A stretch of 64,000 nt of DNA from Amycolatopsis jiangsuensis (GCF_014204865.1 NZ_JACHMG010000001.1:6412501-6476500), one strand, 5' to 3'; positions 24,606 through 34,076 are shown, counted from the stretch's first letter. Translations and numbers: made by a program. The notes: generated by a model not told the origin, from the letters alone.

Positions 24606-26597
24606 TTACCAGTGGAAACCACGGGAGAGCCGCGCCAGCGCCATCGCCGCGCGCGAGAGGTGCATCTCGCCCCGCCCGATCTTGAGCCGGCCGCTGCCGC
24701 CCGCCGCGGTGGAGTCCGGGAAGACCCGGTAGCCCTGGTAGGCGATCGCGTCGGTCAGCCCGGGCGCGAGGGTGTAGGTCAGCCCGATCGCCTGCCCGGC
24801 AGGTGTGCCGATGTGCTTGGGCCGCTCCACGAGCGCCTTGAGCACCATGTCCGCCGCCTGCTCCGGGGACTTCGTGGGAAACGCGTCGTAGATCTTCGTC
24901 GGCCGGATCATCGGCGTGCGTACGAGTGGCATGTGGATGGTGGTGAAGGTGATCCCGTCGCCGTGCGTTTCGGTGGCCGCGATCCGCGAGAAGTAGTCCA
25001 GCGCGGCCTTGGAGGCGGCGTAGGCGGAGAACCGCGGCGCGATGCCCTGCACGCCGATCGAGGAGACGTTCACGATGTGCCCGAACTTCCGCTCCGACAT
25101 GTGCGGGAGGACCGCCAGGATCAGCCGGACCGCGCCGAAGTAGTTGATCGCCATCGCGCGCTCGTAGTCGTGGATCCGGTCGTAGGACAGCTTGATGGAA
25201 CGGCGGATCGAGCGGCCGGCGTTGTTCACCAGCATGTCGATGCGGCCGTGCTCGGCGAGGATCGCGTCCACCGTCTTGCGTACCGAGTCCTCGTCGGTCA
25301 GGTCCGCCGGGTACACCGACGCGGTGCCGCCGGCGGCGATGATCTCGTCGCGCACCTCTGCCAGCTCGTGCCGGCGCCGGGCGACGAGCAGCGGCACCCC
25401 ACCGGCCGCGGCGACCTTGAGCGCGGTGGCGCGCCCGATCCCGGACGACGCGCCGGTGATGATCACGCGCCGGCCGTCCAGTTCGCCTCGCGGACCGTGC
25501 TTGCGGGCCCGGAACGGGTCGAGGTGCTCACGCCAGTACCGCCACAGCGTGGCCGCGTACTCCTCCAGCTGCGGCACCTCGACGCCCTTGCCGGCCAGTG
25601 CTTTCCGGGTCTCGGTGGACGCGAACACCGACGGGAAGGCCATCGTCTCCAGCAGTACCGGCGGGATGCCGAGGCGTTCCAGCACCGCGTCGCGGGCGAT
25701 GGTGAAGCCCGGAATGTGCTCACTGAGCTTGACCAGCCCGACGATGCCCTTCGACACCGATTGACCCAGCTGCACGGTGATCGTCGGCGCACCGGCCGCG
25801 CGGGCGAACGCGTTGTACACCGACACCACCGGCTGCGGTTCCGGGTTGACCAGGTGGAAGGCCCGGCCGTCGAGACCCGCGGTGGTCACCAGTTCCAGCA
25901 GCGCACCGGCCACGTAGTCGACCGGAACCACGTTGGTGTCGCCGAGGCCCGGCCCCACGATCGGCAGGTCGGGCAGCCCGGCCAGCCTGCTGATCGCCGG
26001 GAAGAGGTAGTACGGGCCGTCGATCTTGTCCATCTCGCCGGTTTCCGAATCGCCCACCACGACCGCGGGCCGGTACACCCGCCACGGCACCTCGTCCTGG
26101 TCGCGCACCAGCTTCTCGGCCTCGAACTTGGTGCGGTGATACGGCGTGACCAGCCGCTGGCCCACGTCGAACATGTCCTCGCTGAACAGTCCTTCGTGGT
26201 CGCCGGCCACGGCCACCGACGACACGTGGTGCAGACAGCCGGCCCGCAGGTCCGCGGCCAGTTCGAGAACGTGCCTGGTGCCGTCCACATTGGCCCGGAC
26301 GCTCGCCTCGTCGTCCGCGGTGAGGTCGTAGAGCGCGGCCAGGTGCACCACGTGGTCCACGTCGCGCAGCGCCTCGCGGTCCGGTTCGGACACCCCCATC
26401 ATCGGCTCGGCGAGATCGCCGGTGACCAGCGTGACGCGGTCGGCATGCGGCCACCGGTCCACGAGCGCGGCCAGCTTCCCGCGCGAGCCTGCGCGCACCA
26501 CGAGCGCGACCCGCTCGACGTCCGGCCGGGTGAGCAGCAGCCGGGTGAACTGGCGCCCGATCAATCCGGTCGCGCCGGTCACCAAGAACGTCGCCAT
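24606..26597 (-). CDS. Two-domain SDR protein, fatty acyl-CoA reductase-like (AcrA1 type)
   Basis: 663 residues with two Rossmann domains. The first (FLVTGATGLIGRQF, then YHRTKFEAEKLV) is an extended SDR like thioester reductases and acyl-CoA reductases. The second, from about residue 375, is a classical SDR: VIITGASSGIGRATAL, NNAG, SSIG, and Y-AASK. Size and order match the mycobacterial AcrA1 (Rv3391) protein, said to reduce long acyl-CoA to aldehyde or alcohol. ATG 26597 sits nine bases after GGAGG; ATG 26603 is possible. Lipid or wax precursor synthesis is inferred. Confidence 0.87.
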   Translation of the reverse strand: MATFLVTGATGLIGRQFTRLLLTRPDVERVALVVRAGSRGKLAALVDRWPHADRVTLVTGDLAEPMMGVSEPDREALRDVDHVVHLAALYDLTADDEASVRANVDGTRHVLELAADLRAGCLHHVSSVAVAGDHEGLFSEDMFDVGQRLVTPYHRTKFEAEKLVRDQDEVPWRVYRPAVVVGDSETGEMDKIDGPYYLFPAISRLAGLPDLPIVGPGLGDTNVVPVDYVAGALLELVTTAGLDGRAFHLVNPEPQPVVSVYNAFARAAGAPTITVQLGQSVSKGIVGLVKLSEHIPGFTIARDAVLERLGIPPVLLETMAFPSVFASTETRKALAGKGVEVPQLEEYAATLWRYWREHLDPFRARKHGPRGELDGRRVIITGASSGIGRATALKVAAAGGVPLLVARRRHELAEVRDEIIAAGGTASVYPADLTDEDSVRKTVDAILAEHGRIDMLVNNAGRSIRRSIKLSYDRIHDYERAMAINYFGAVRLILAVLPHMSERKFGHIVNVSSIGVQGIAPRFSAYAASKAALDYFSRIAATETHGDGITFTTIHMPLVRTPMIRPTKIYDAFPTKSPEQAADMVLKALVERPKHIGTPAGQAIGLTYTLAPGLTDAIAYQGYRVFPDSTAAGGSGRLKIGRGEMHLSRAAMALARLSRGFHW

Positions 26598-26720
26598 CTC
26601 CATCACCCTCCGCCGTACGCCGCTGGACCCTGCGCATTGTGCTGCATGGACGCCGTGCTGACCACAGTGCGCCCGGCTATGTTACTCGTAGGTAACTTAG
26701 CCGGGTCCGGAGGGTTTTGC

Positions 26721-27431
26721 TCAGGCCGGATCGGCGATCACGACGCGGTTCTCCTCGTAGCCGTCGCTTCCGCCGACCCAACGGCCACCGCAGGTCACCA
26801 GGACCACCCGGTGCGGGCCGGCCTGGCCGAACAGGTCGTCCGCGCGGGCGCCCAGATCGTTCTTGTGCACCGTGACCAGCTGGGAGACCCGGTACCGCGC
26901 GGCCTTGCCCGCACTGTCCACAATGGTCACCACGCCGCCGATGCGCTCGTTCCACAGCTCCGCGAACGGACCGGTCGCCCCACGCCAGTTCACGTGCCCG
27001 GCGAACACGCTCGCCCCGCTCACCGCGTCCAGCTCCGCACCCCACCAGGCGGCCTGCCCGATGTTCGAGGGCACCGGCAGGGTGTTGCCGGGGCCGAGGC
27101 CCTTGCGCACCATCGCCGCGGTACCGCCGCCGGGCAGCCGGATCGTGCCCGGCCGCTGCGGTCCGGGCTGCCGGTGCTCGGCCGGTGCCGCCGGCGGCGC
27201 GGCGGACGTGCTCGTGGACGGAGCCGACGACGGTGATGGTGACGGCGACGGCGGCGGTGCGACCGGTTCGGCGGCCGCACCGCGCGCGGCGAGGGCGGCG
27301 GGGGCCGGGGAAGCGCTCCCGGCCACCACCGCCGTCGGCGGTGAGGTGATCACGACCGTGGCCAGCTCCACCGCCAGCACACTCGCCGCGCCCAGTGCGA
27401 AACCGGCGATCAGCCGGCCCTTGCCCGTCAT
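26721..27431 (-). CDS. Class F-like sortase
   Basis: 236 residues. A signal anchor (GRLIAGFALGAASVLAVELA) is followed by a Pro/Ser/Ala-rich spacer to about residue 95 and a compact sortase domain. Catalytic residues are visible: His in FAGHVNW, Cys in VVLVTCGG, and Arg in EENRVVIA. It would act outside the membrane as a transpeptidase. Its gene is 28 bp downstream of the surface protein gene at 27460 on the same strand, so that protein is the likely substrate. Confidence 0.9.
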   Translation of the reverse strand: MTGKGRLIAGFALGAASVLAVELATVVITSPPTAVVAGSASPAPAALAARGAAAEPVAPPPSPSPSPSSAPSTSTSAAPPAAPAEHRQPGPQRPGTIRLPGGGTAAMVRKGLGPGNTLPVPSNIGQAAWWGAELDAVSGASVFAGHVNWRGATGPFAELWNERIGGVVTIVDSAGKAARYRVSQLVTVHKNDLGARADDLFGQAGPHRVVLVTCGGRWVGGSDGYEENRVVIADPA

Positions 27432-27459
27432 GCCCCGCCCGTTCCGTTCGCTGCCTTCA

Positions 27460-28980
27460 TCACCGCCGGGCCGAACGGCGGGCGGCGAAACCGACCAGGC
27501 CCGAGCCGATCAGCACCAGCGCCGCGAGACCGGCCACACCGGGCACCGAGAAGCTCGTCTCGGTGGCGCCCTTGGCCATCGCCTCCGGCTTGTCACCGGC
27601 GGGAATCGCGTGCGGCACTTCGTTCGGAATGTTCACCACCGTGAGCGCCAGTGTGCCGCCCGGCTCCAGCGATCCGCACGCGGCGGGCGGGTTCTTCGGA
27701 TCGAAAGCGTTGGTGTAGCCCGGCGGCGCGTTCACCTCGACCACGCACACGTCCTGCGGGGCGAGCAGATCGTCGACGGTCGCCACCCCGTCCTCGCCAC
27801 CGGTGGTGACGACGACCGGCTGCCCGTCCGGACCGTTCAGCGGCTTGCCGTCCTGCCCGTTCGCCGCGCTCTTGCGGTCCTTGCCGGTGATCCGCAGCGT
27901 CGCGCCGCCGATGCCCTTGCCGGTCTTCGCGTCCGTCTTGGTGACCTGCACCTTGCCCGGCTTGGCCACGGCGACGACCCCGGAGGCGGACAACTTCTTC
28001 TCGCCACCGGTGGAGACCACGTTCTGGATGCCGTCGTTCATCGGCTTCTGCACGTACGGCCGGTCCGCGGGGGCCGAGAGCGACGCGGCGAGCTTGGGCT
28101 GGTTGCCCGTGGGCGTGAGCTGCACGGTGACCTTGCCGTCGGCGTCGGTCTTCAGCGTGGTCTCGGTCGCCGCCGCCTGGGTGGCCGAGCTGCCGCTGGT
28201 GTCGGTCTGCTCTGTGTCTTCCGTGGCTTCCTGGTCCGCCGCGGTGCCGGCGGTGTCAGCGGTGTCGATGGAAGCGTCGGTCGCGGTGAGCTTCACCGGC
28301 ACGTCCGCCATGCCGTTGCCCTTGGCGTTCTTGACCGTCACGGTCCAGCTCGCCGGGGTGCCGAGGTGCTGCGCGTCCTTCGGCGCGGTCACCGAGGCGG
28401 TCCACGGGCCGCGGTTGGCTTCGGCGTCCGCGGTCAGCTTCTCCACGTCGGCGTACGCACCCGGCGCCTGCGCCTTGAGCTTGTCCAGGTGGTAGTCGAT
28501 GTTGTAGCCGATTTCTTTCGCGGGCAGGCTCTCGTCGAGGTCCTTGTCGCTGCGCGGCTTCGAGGTCCACGAGTGCAGCAGGTGGGCGAGCGCGGCAGCC
28601 TGGTCGGCGTCCTTCGTGTCGCCGTAGCGCAGCAGCAGGTACGAGATGTTGGCCGCCTCGTCTGCGGGCAGCTTCTCGCCCCATTTGGTGAGCAGCTCGT
28701 CGCCCGGCTCGTACTTCTCGTTCGAGTCCGGTGCTTTCAGCTGGAAGCTGACGCAGAACACCTGCTTGCCGCCGACGATGTACGAGCCCAGCCAGTTCTT
28801 GTCGGGCGTGTGCGAAGCGAACGGCTGGCCCGGCGTGATGTCGTGCCCGATGCCTTCGTCGGTCGCGGCCGCCGCCGGTGTCGTACCGGCCGCGGTGACG
28901 GAGAGTGCGCCGAGCACAGCCGCGGCGACCAGCCCGGAGACCGCGCGCACCCGGGCGCGCGGGCGTGAGATCCACCCCAT
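27460..28980 (-). CDS. Secreted surface protein with thioester-like and SpaA-like domains
   Basis: 506 residues: signal peptide (1-39), then a domain resembling thioester domains of Gram-positive adhesins, with Cys76 (VFCVSF) and Gln127 (DADQAAALAH) as candidate cross-link partners; a Thr/Asp/Ala-rich linker; Ig-like repeats; and a SpaA-type domain (GKVQVTKTDAKTGKGIGGAT, then ending VVNIPNE). A C-terminal membrane segment ends in RRSARR, typical of sorting signals, yet no LPxTG is present; IPAG or SVPG before the segment are possible variants. The sortase gene follows directly. Confidence 0.82.
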   Translation of the reverse strand: MGWISRPRARVRAVSGLVAAAVLGALSVTAAGTTPAAAATDEGIGHDITPGQPFASHTPDKNWLGSYIVGGKQVFCVSFQLKAPDSNEKYEPGDELLTKWGEKLPADEAANISYLLLRYGDTKDADQAAALAHLLHSWTSKPRSDKDLDESLPAKEIGYNIDYHLDKLKAQAPGAYADVEKLTADAEANRGPWTASVTAPKDAQHLGTPASWTVTVKNAKGNGMADVPVKLTATDASIDTADTAGTAADQEATEDTEQTDTSGSSATQAAATETTLKTDADGKVTVQLTPTGNQPKLAASLSAPADRPYVQKPMNDGIQNVVSTGGEKKLSASGVVAVAKPGKVQVTKTDAKTGKGIGGATLRITGKDRKSAANGQDGKPLNGPDGQPVVVTTGGEDGVATVDDLLAPQDVCVVEVNAPPGYTNAFDPKNPPAACGSLEPGGTLALTVVNIPNEVPHAIPAGDKPEAMAKGATETSFSVPGVAGLAALVLIGSGLVGFAARRSARR

Positions 28981-29299
28981 GGTGTGTTGACTCCTTCAAC
29001 GGCCCGCGGGGACGCCCCGTATGGCGTCTGCGCAGGTCACCCGATCGAACAACTCCCCGACACGCGTTCGGTTAATTCTCGAACACGCGATGTGCAGATT
29101 CGCGGGTGAGCACGGCTGTTGTCTAGAGGCCATCGGGTGACCTGCGGTGAGCGGTCGTGACTTCCGTCGCATAGCGTGTGGTGCCGGGGTTGGCTCGTTC
29201 GCCCGGAAGGTGGGTAAAGTCATCTTTACCCGACGGGAACCAGCGGGCCTCAGCGGTCGTTGAACCCGATGCATGGTGCCAGAAGGTCCAGGAGGACAG
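28981..29299. other. Divergent promoter region between the surface protein and Bax inhibitor-1 genes
   Basis: About 320 bp. The surface protein start at 28980 has a GAAGGAGT-like RBS directly upstream. The other end holds the GGGTAAAG dyad described separately and a GGAGGA RBS. Between them no gene was recognised. Confidence 0.5.
29212..29231. promoter_or_regulatory. Perfect inverted repeat upstream of the Bax inhibitor-1 gene
   Basis: GGGTAAAG (29212-29219), spacer TCAT, CTTTACCC (29224-29231). It ends 68 bp before GTG 29300. An operator is favoured because the AT-rich core is unlike chance GC hairpins here; a weak attenuator is the alternative. Confidence 0.6.
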
Positions 29300-30157
29300 G
29301 TGCGTTCCAGTAGCAACCCGGCGTTCCGCAACCTGCCGCGCGGCGCGTCCGCGAGCGGGCAGTACGGGCCGAACGTCGGCTTCGAACAGCCGTACGGACA
29401 GCCGCAGGGCGGCGTGCCGGGTTACGGCCCGGGGCAGCAGGGCGCGGCTTCGGCCGACCGACCGATGACGGTCGACGACGTGGTGATCAAGACCGGGCTT
29501 TCGCTCGGGGTCGCCCTCGTCGTCGGGGTGCTCGCCGCGATCTGGGCGCAGTCCCAGCTGCTCGTCGACGGGCTCGGCCGGGTCACCGGAGTCAACGGCG
29601 CGCTGCTCGGCGCGCTCATGGGCGGGCTGATCGTGGGCCTCGTCGTGTCACTGGTGATCATTTTCCGGCGGAAGCCGAGCGGACCGCTCACGCTGCTGTA
29701 CTCGGCCGCCGAAGGCCTGTTCCTCGGTGCGCTGAGCGGGCTGTTCGAGCTGCTGTACCCGGGTATCGCGCTGCAGGCGCTGATCGGCACCGCGGGTGTG
29801 TTCGTCGCGATGCTGGTGGTCTACAAGACCGGTGCGGTCAAGGTCACGCCCAAGCTGACCAAGTGGATCGTCGGCGCGGTCGCGGGCGCCGCGGTCCTCA
29901 TGCTGGTGAACCTGCTGACGACGATGATCTTCGGCTTCAACCCGCTGCGTGGCGGCGGCGCCCTCTCGATCATCTTCAGCCTGGTGGTCATCGGCATCGC
30001 CGCGTTCAGCTTCCTGCTGGACTTCGACCAGGCGGACCGGATGATCCGCGCCGGGATGCCGTCCAAGTGGGCCTGGTACGCCGCGTTCGGCCTGATGACC
30101 ACGCTGGTCTGGCTGTACCTGGAAATCCTGCGGCTGCTGTCCTACCTGCGCGAGTAG
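29300..30157 (+). CDS. Bax inhibitor-1/YccA family membrane protein
   Basis: 285 residues. A Gln/Gly/Tyr-rich cytoplasmic N-terminus (to about residue 55) precedes seven hydrophobic segments, ending in LDFDQADRMIRAG, the Asp-rich signature near the last helix of the family, and WAWYAAFGLMTTLVWLYLEI. The family includes calcium-leak channels such as YetJ; the bacterial role is poorly defined. GTG 29300 follows GGAGGA and the start VRSSSNPAFRNL is typical for actinobacterial members. A strong terminator follows. Confidence 0.9.
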   Translation: MRSSSNPAFRNLPRGASASGQYGPNVGFEQPYGQPQGGVPGYGPGQQGAASADRPMTVDDVVIKTGLSLGVALVVGVLAAIWAQSQLLVDGLGRVTGVNGALLGALMGGLIVGLVVSLVIIFRRKPSGPLTLLYSAAEGLFLGALSGLFELLYPGIALQALIGTAGVFVAMLVVYKTGAVKVTPKLTKWIVGAVAGAAVLMLVNLLTTMIFGFNPLRGGGALSIIFSLVVIGIAAFSFLLDFDQADRMIRAGMPSKWAWYAAFGLMTTLVWLYLEILRLLSYLRE

Positions 30158-30177
30158 TCCTCGCGCAGGCTTCCCCG

Positions 30178-30210
30178 AAAAGGCGTCCCGTGACCCACGG
30201 GGCGCCTTTT
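30178..30210 (+). terminator. Rho-independent terminator after the Bax inhibitor-1 gene
   Basis: AAAAGGCG (30178-30185) pairs with CGCCTTTT (30203-30210) and CCCGTG (30187-30192) with CACGGG (30196-30201), joined by one G-U pair. A 15-bp stem, three-base loop and T-run make this a convincing intrinsic terminator. Confidence 0.9.
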
Positions 30211-30366
30211 CCGTGCCCGTACGGCGTTTGTTCGGTTCCCGGCCGCGTCCGGATGCCGCTTTCCGGCTGGTTCGTCGCACTCTGTGGGACGAGCTGCGAC
30301 CGCCGAACTCCTGGCCCTACCGTGATCCGGCTCCCCGAGAACCCCCACGAACGACCAGGAGACCCG

Positions 30367-31641
30367 GTGGCGACGACCGATTCCCCCGCCGGTGAGCGGC
30401 GGCTGCTCACCTTCCCCACCTCGTGTGCCGCGCCGGTGCCGCGGCCGGAGGACCCGGTGCGGATCGTCCCGCTGATCGTCGCCGGGCTGCTCGCGGCCGG
30501 GCTCACCGCGTACGTGTGGGCCACGCACGGGGCCAAGTTCGGCGTCCTGCTCGTGCTCGGGCTGCTGCTAGGGCTGGCGTTGTTCCACTCCCGGTTCGGC
30601 TTCACCTCGGCCTGGCGCCAGCTCATCGCGGTCGGCAACGGCGAAGGGCTGCGGGCACACGCGCTGCTGCTCGGCACGGCCGCCACGCTGATCGCGCTCA
30701 TCTGCGGCACCGGTGCCGGGCTGTTCGGCAGTGCGCCGGTGCCGGTGCAGAACGCCGGGGCGATCGGGCTCGCGCTGTTCGTCGGCGCCACCCTGTTCGC
30801 GATCGGCATGCAGCTCGGGGGTGCCTGCGCGTCCGGCACCCTGTTCGCGGTTGGTTCCGGGCAGTCGACGATCGTGCTCACCCTCTTCGGCTTCATCACC
30901 GGTTCGGTGTTCTACACCTGGGGTTATCCGGTGTTCACCGGCTGGCCGCAGGTGTCCGGGTTCCTGCTCTCCGACCACGTCGGCTGGTTCGGCTCGTGGG
31001 CGATCACGATCGCGGTGCTCGTCGCGATCGTGCTGGGCACGAGGGTGGTGCAGCGGCGCCGGGTGCCGCCGCCGATGGACGTCGTGCCGACCGCGCGCGG
31101 GTTCGCCCGGATCTTCCGCGGGTCGTGGCCGCTGCTGGTCGGCGCCGTCGTGCTGGGCGTGCTGGCCGGTGCGGTGTACCTCGTCTCCGGCGGGATCTGG
31201 GGTGTCACGAGCGCGTTCAGCCTGTGGGGCGCGAAGATCCTGCAGGTGTTCGGCCTGCACCCGGAACAGTGGGAGTTCTGGCAGCAGAAGGCGAACGCCG
31301 CGTCGCTGGGCAAGCCGATCTGGCAGGACAAGACGAGCCTCACCGACATCGGCATCATGATCGGCGCGGCGGTCGCGGCCGCGGCGGCCGGGGCGTGGAA
31401 AATCCACAGTTCGATCCCGTGGCGCACCGCGGTGGCCGCGATCCTCGGCGGCATCCTGATGGGCATCGGCGCCCGGCTGGCCGGCGGCTGCAACATCGGC
31501 GCCTACCTCGGCGGCATCTCGGTCGGCAGCCTGCACGGCTGGCTGTGGGGGATCTTCGCGCTCTTCGGCACCTGGATCGGGCTGAAACTGCGGCCGTTGT
31601 TCGGGCTGGGCAACCCCGCGCCCACCGACAGCATCTGCTGA
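30367..31641 (+). CDS. YeeE/YedE family transporter (thiosulfate/sulfur uptake)
   Basis: 424 residues with about ten membrane segments and both YedE half-repeat signatures: GGACASGTLFAVGSGQ and GGCNIGAYLGGISVGSLHGW, each carrying the conserved Cys. Relatives such as TsuA import thiosulfate through relaying cysteines. The start is GTG 30367, after AGGAGA; upstream open frame lies beyond the terminator and is dismissed. No sulfurtransferase (TusA) gene is adjacent, though cysteine-pathway genes lie 3-8 kb downstream. Confidence 0.9.
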   Translation: MATTDSPAGERRLLTFPTSCAAPVPRPEDPVRIVPLIVAGLLAAGLTAYVWATHGAKFGVLLVLGLLLGLALFHSRFGFTSAWRQLIAVGNGEGLRAHALLLGTAATLIALICGTGAGLFGSAPVPVQNAGAIGLALFVGATLFAIGMQLGGACASGTLFAVGSGQSTIVLTLFGFITGSVFYTWGYPVFTGWPQVSGFLLSDHVGWFGSWAITIAVLVAIVLGTRVVQRRRVPPPMDVVPTARGFARIFRGSWPLLVGAVVLGVLAGAVYLVSGGIWGVTSAFSLWGAKILQVFGLHPEQWEFWQQKANAASLGKPIWQDKTSLTDIGIMIGAAVAAAAAGAWKIHSSIPWRTAVAAILGGILMGIGARLAGGCNIGAYLGGISVGSLHGWLWGIFALFGTWIGLKLRPLFGLGNPAPTDSIC

Positions 31642-31673
31642 CCCGCCGCGCCGACCGAGGACTGCACCCGAAC

Positions 31674-31716
31674 GCGAAACGGGCCGCCCGCGCATTCCGC
31701 GGGCGGCCCGTTTCGC
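31674..31716. terminator. Bidirectional terminator between YedE and thiolase genes
   Basis: A perfect 19-bp stem: arm 31674-31692 (begins GCGAAACGGG) and arm 31698-31716 (ends CCCGTTTCGC), loop of five bases. It stands between convergent stop codons and can serve both strands. Confidence 0.9.
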
Positions 31717-31726
31717 TTGCCAGGAC

Positions 31727-32947
31727 TCAGGAAAGCCGTTCCAGCACCATCGCCATGCCCTGGCCGCCGCCGACGCACATCGTCTCGAGGCCGAACTGCT
31801 TGTCGTGGTGCTGCAGGGAGTTGATCAGCGTCGAGGTGATCCGCGCGCCGGTCATGCCGAACGGGTGGCCGACCGCGATCGCGCCGCCGTTGACGTTCAG
31901 CCGGTCCAGGTCGATCCCGAGGTCCCGGTAGGACGGGATGACCTGCGCCGCGAACGCCTCGTTGATCTCCACCAGATCGATGTCCGAAATGGACAGTCCG
32001 GCGCGGGACAGCGCCTGCTTCGAGGACTCGACCGGGCCGTAGCCCATGATCTCCGGCGAAAGTCCGGTCACGCCGGTGGACACGACCCGCGCCAGCGGGG
32101 TGATGCCGAGTTCCTTCGCCTTGGTGTCGGACATGATCACCACGGCGGCCGCGCCGTCGTTGAGCGCGCAGCAGTTGCCCGCGGTGACCCGGCCGTCCGG
32201 GCGGAACACCGGCTTCAGTCCGGAGACGCCTTCGATGGTGACGCCGGCACGCGGGCCGTCGTCCTTGGCGACCACGGTGCCGTCCGGCAGCGTGACCGGG
32301 GTGATGTCCTTGGCCCAGAAGCCGTTCGCGATGGCCTTCTCCGCAAGGTTCTGCGAACGGACGCCGAACTCGTCCATCTCCTCCCGGCTGATTCCCTTGT
32401 ACCGGGCGAGGTTCTCCGCGGTCTGGCCCATCGCGATGTAGACGTCCGGGACGAGCTCGTCCTCGCGCGGGTCGTGCCAGCTGTCGCTGCCGGACTCCGC
32501 GGTGTCCTTGGTCCGCTGCTCGGCGTCGGCGAACAGCGGGTTGTGCGTGTCCGGCCACGAGTCGGAGCTGCCGTTCGCGAACCGCGACACGGTCTCCACG
32601 CCGGCGGACAGGAACACGTCGCCCTCGCCCGCCTTGATCGCGTGCAGCGCCATGCGCGTGGTCTGCAGGCTCGAGGAGCAGTACCGGGTGATCGTGGTCC
32701 CGGGCAGGTGGTCGTAGCCGAGTTCGACGGCGACCGCGCGGCCCATGTTGAACCCGGACTCGCCGCCGGGCAGGCCGCAGCCGAGCATCAGGTCGTCGAT
32801 GTCGGCCGGGTCCAGCTGCGGCACCTTGTCCAGCGCCGCGCGGACCATCTGCACGGTCAGGTCGTCCGGGCGCATGCCGACCAGCGAGCCTTTGCCGGCG
32901 CGGCCGATCGGGGAACGGGCGGTGGAAACGATGACGGCTTCGGGCAT
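31727..32947 (-). CDS. Acetyl-CoA C-acetyltransferase (thiolase)
   Basis: 406 residues, full-length thiolase. Nucleophile Cys90 in TRYCSSSLQT, His in NGGAIAVGHPFGMTGAR, and the second Cys in ETMCVGGGQGMAM near the C-terminus. The reaction is cleavage of 3-ketoacyl-CoA or condensation of acetyl-CoA. No other beta-oxidation gene is adjacent, so a degradative or biosynthetic role is open. ATG 32947 (MPEAVIVSTARSP is the canonical N-terminus) has GAGGAAG nine bases upstream. Confidence 0.94.
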   Translation of the reverse strand: MPEAVIVSTARSPIGRAGKGSLVGMRPDDLTVQMVRAALDKVPQLDPADIDDLMLGCGLPGGESGFNMGRAVAVELGYDHLPGTTITRYCSSSLQTTRMALHAIKAGEGDVFLSAGVETVSRFANGSSDSWPDTHNPLFADAEQRTKDTAESGSDSWHDPREDELVPDVYIAMGQTAENLARYKGISREEMDEFGVRSQNLAEKAIANGFWAKDITPVTLPDGTVVAKDDGPRAGVTIEGVSGLKPVFRPDGRVTAGNCCALNDGAAAVVIMSDTKAKELGITPLARVVSTGVTGLSPEIMGYGPVESSKQALSRAGLSISDIDLVEINEAFAAQVIPSYRDLGIDLDRLNVNGGAIAVGHPFGMTGARITSTLINSLQHHDKQFGLETMCVGGGQGMAMVLERLS

Positions 32948-33078
32948 GTCGGGACACTTCCTCGGGTCAACGGCTCGAACGGGCACTAAGCGGGTGCTCA
33001 CCATAGTGCCGCCTGACGGCCGCCGCGCAAAGCCGAAGGTGACCCATGTCCTTGTCGCCTCGTGGCAGGATCGCCTGC

Positions 33079-34005
33079 GTGCCCTCGCCCAGCCGCGTCC
33101 TGTCGACCCGCGCGATCGCGTGGTGGGCAGCCGGCCTCCTGCTGGTCGCCGGACTCGCCGCGAGCCTGCTCCTGCTGCTGTTCGGCGGCGGCAGCCCGGA
33201 GGATTCGGCCCGTCTCGACGCCCTGCGCACCGCGGCGAACATCGTGGTCGGCACCGGAGGCGCCGCCGCGCTGCTGCTCGCCGCGCGCCGCCAGCGCTCC
33301 GCCGAGCTCGACCTGGAGCAGAAGGACCACGACGCCACCCAACGGCGGATCACCGAGATGTACGGCAAGGCCGCCGACCAGCTCGGCAGCGACAAGGCCC
33401 CGGTCCGGCTGGCCGGACTGTATGCGCTCGAGCGGCTCGCGCAGGACCACGAGGAGCAGCGCCAGACCATCGTCAACGTGCTGTGCGCGTACCTGCGCAT
33501 GCCCGAACCCGGCGACGCCGCGACCGCCGCCGAGGAACTGCAGGTGCGCAAGGCCGCGCAGCGGATCCTGATGCTGCACCTGCGCCCGGGCGGCGAAGCG
33601 GAACCGATGGGCTCGTACTGGCCGGACATCGACCTCGACCTGTCCGGCGCCCGGCTGGTCACCTTCACCCTCACACACTGCCGGATCCGCTCGCTGACCT
33701 GCTACCGGACCGAGTTCCACAGCTTCGCCACGTTCCGTGGCACCGCATTCCACAGCAAGGCCGATTTCCACGAGGCCGTCTTCACCGACCGGGTGGACTT
33801 CCGCGGCACCGTCTTCGGCACGGACCGGGAGAACTTTCACGGCGCGAGGTTCGAGAAACAGGCGGAATTCGGCATCAAGTCCGACGCCCGGCTGGACGGC
33901 GCCCTCGCCAAACCCGGGTACAAGCGCGTCTGGCCGCCGGGCTGGTCGGAACAGCCCGGTGCCGACGGATGGGCACGGCTGGGCCGATCGGGTGTTTCCG
34001 AGTAA
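33079..34005 (+). CDS. Membrane protein with pentapeptide-like repeats
   Basis: 308 residues from GTG 33079 (ATG 33046 is an in-frame alternative adding 11 residues). Two membrane helices lie in the first 70 residues (AIAWWAAGLLLVAGLAASLL and IVVGTGGAAALLLAA), then a charged helical segment (QRRITEMYGKAADQLGS). The C-terminus, about residues 200-270, has F-every-five spacing (FATFRGTAFHSKADF, VDFRGTVF), as in pentapeptide-repeat proteins. Such proteins are common in actinobacteria with no known function. CAGGAT eight bases before 33079 supports a leaderless start there. Confidence 0.75.
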   Translation: MPSPSRVLSTRAIAWWAAGLLLVAGLAASLLLLLFGGGSPEDSARLDALRTAANIVVGTGGAAALLLAARRQRSAELDLEQKDHDATQRRITEMYGKAADQLGSDKAPVRLAGLYALERLAQDHEEQRQTIVNVLCAYLRMPEPGDAATAAEELQVRKAAQRILMLHLRPGGEAEPMGSYWPDIDLDLSGARLVTFTLTHCRIRSLTCYRTEFHSFATFRGTAFHSKADFHEAVFTDRVDFRGTVFGTDRENFHGARFEKQAEFGIKSDARLDGALAKPGYKRVWPPGWSEQPGADGWARLGRSGVSE

Positions 34006-34076
34006 CGGCGGAACCGGCGGGCTTCGTGAAGAGTCCACGTGAAGAGTCCGGAAGAAACACAGGAGGTGAACCGGAC

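Noticed and set aside
24429..27236. 935-codon open frame on the plus strand
   Set aside because: Antisense to the double-SDR gene and the sortase; composition is that of a shadow frame.
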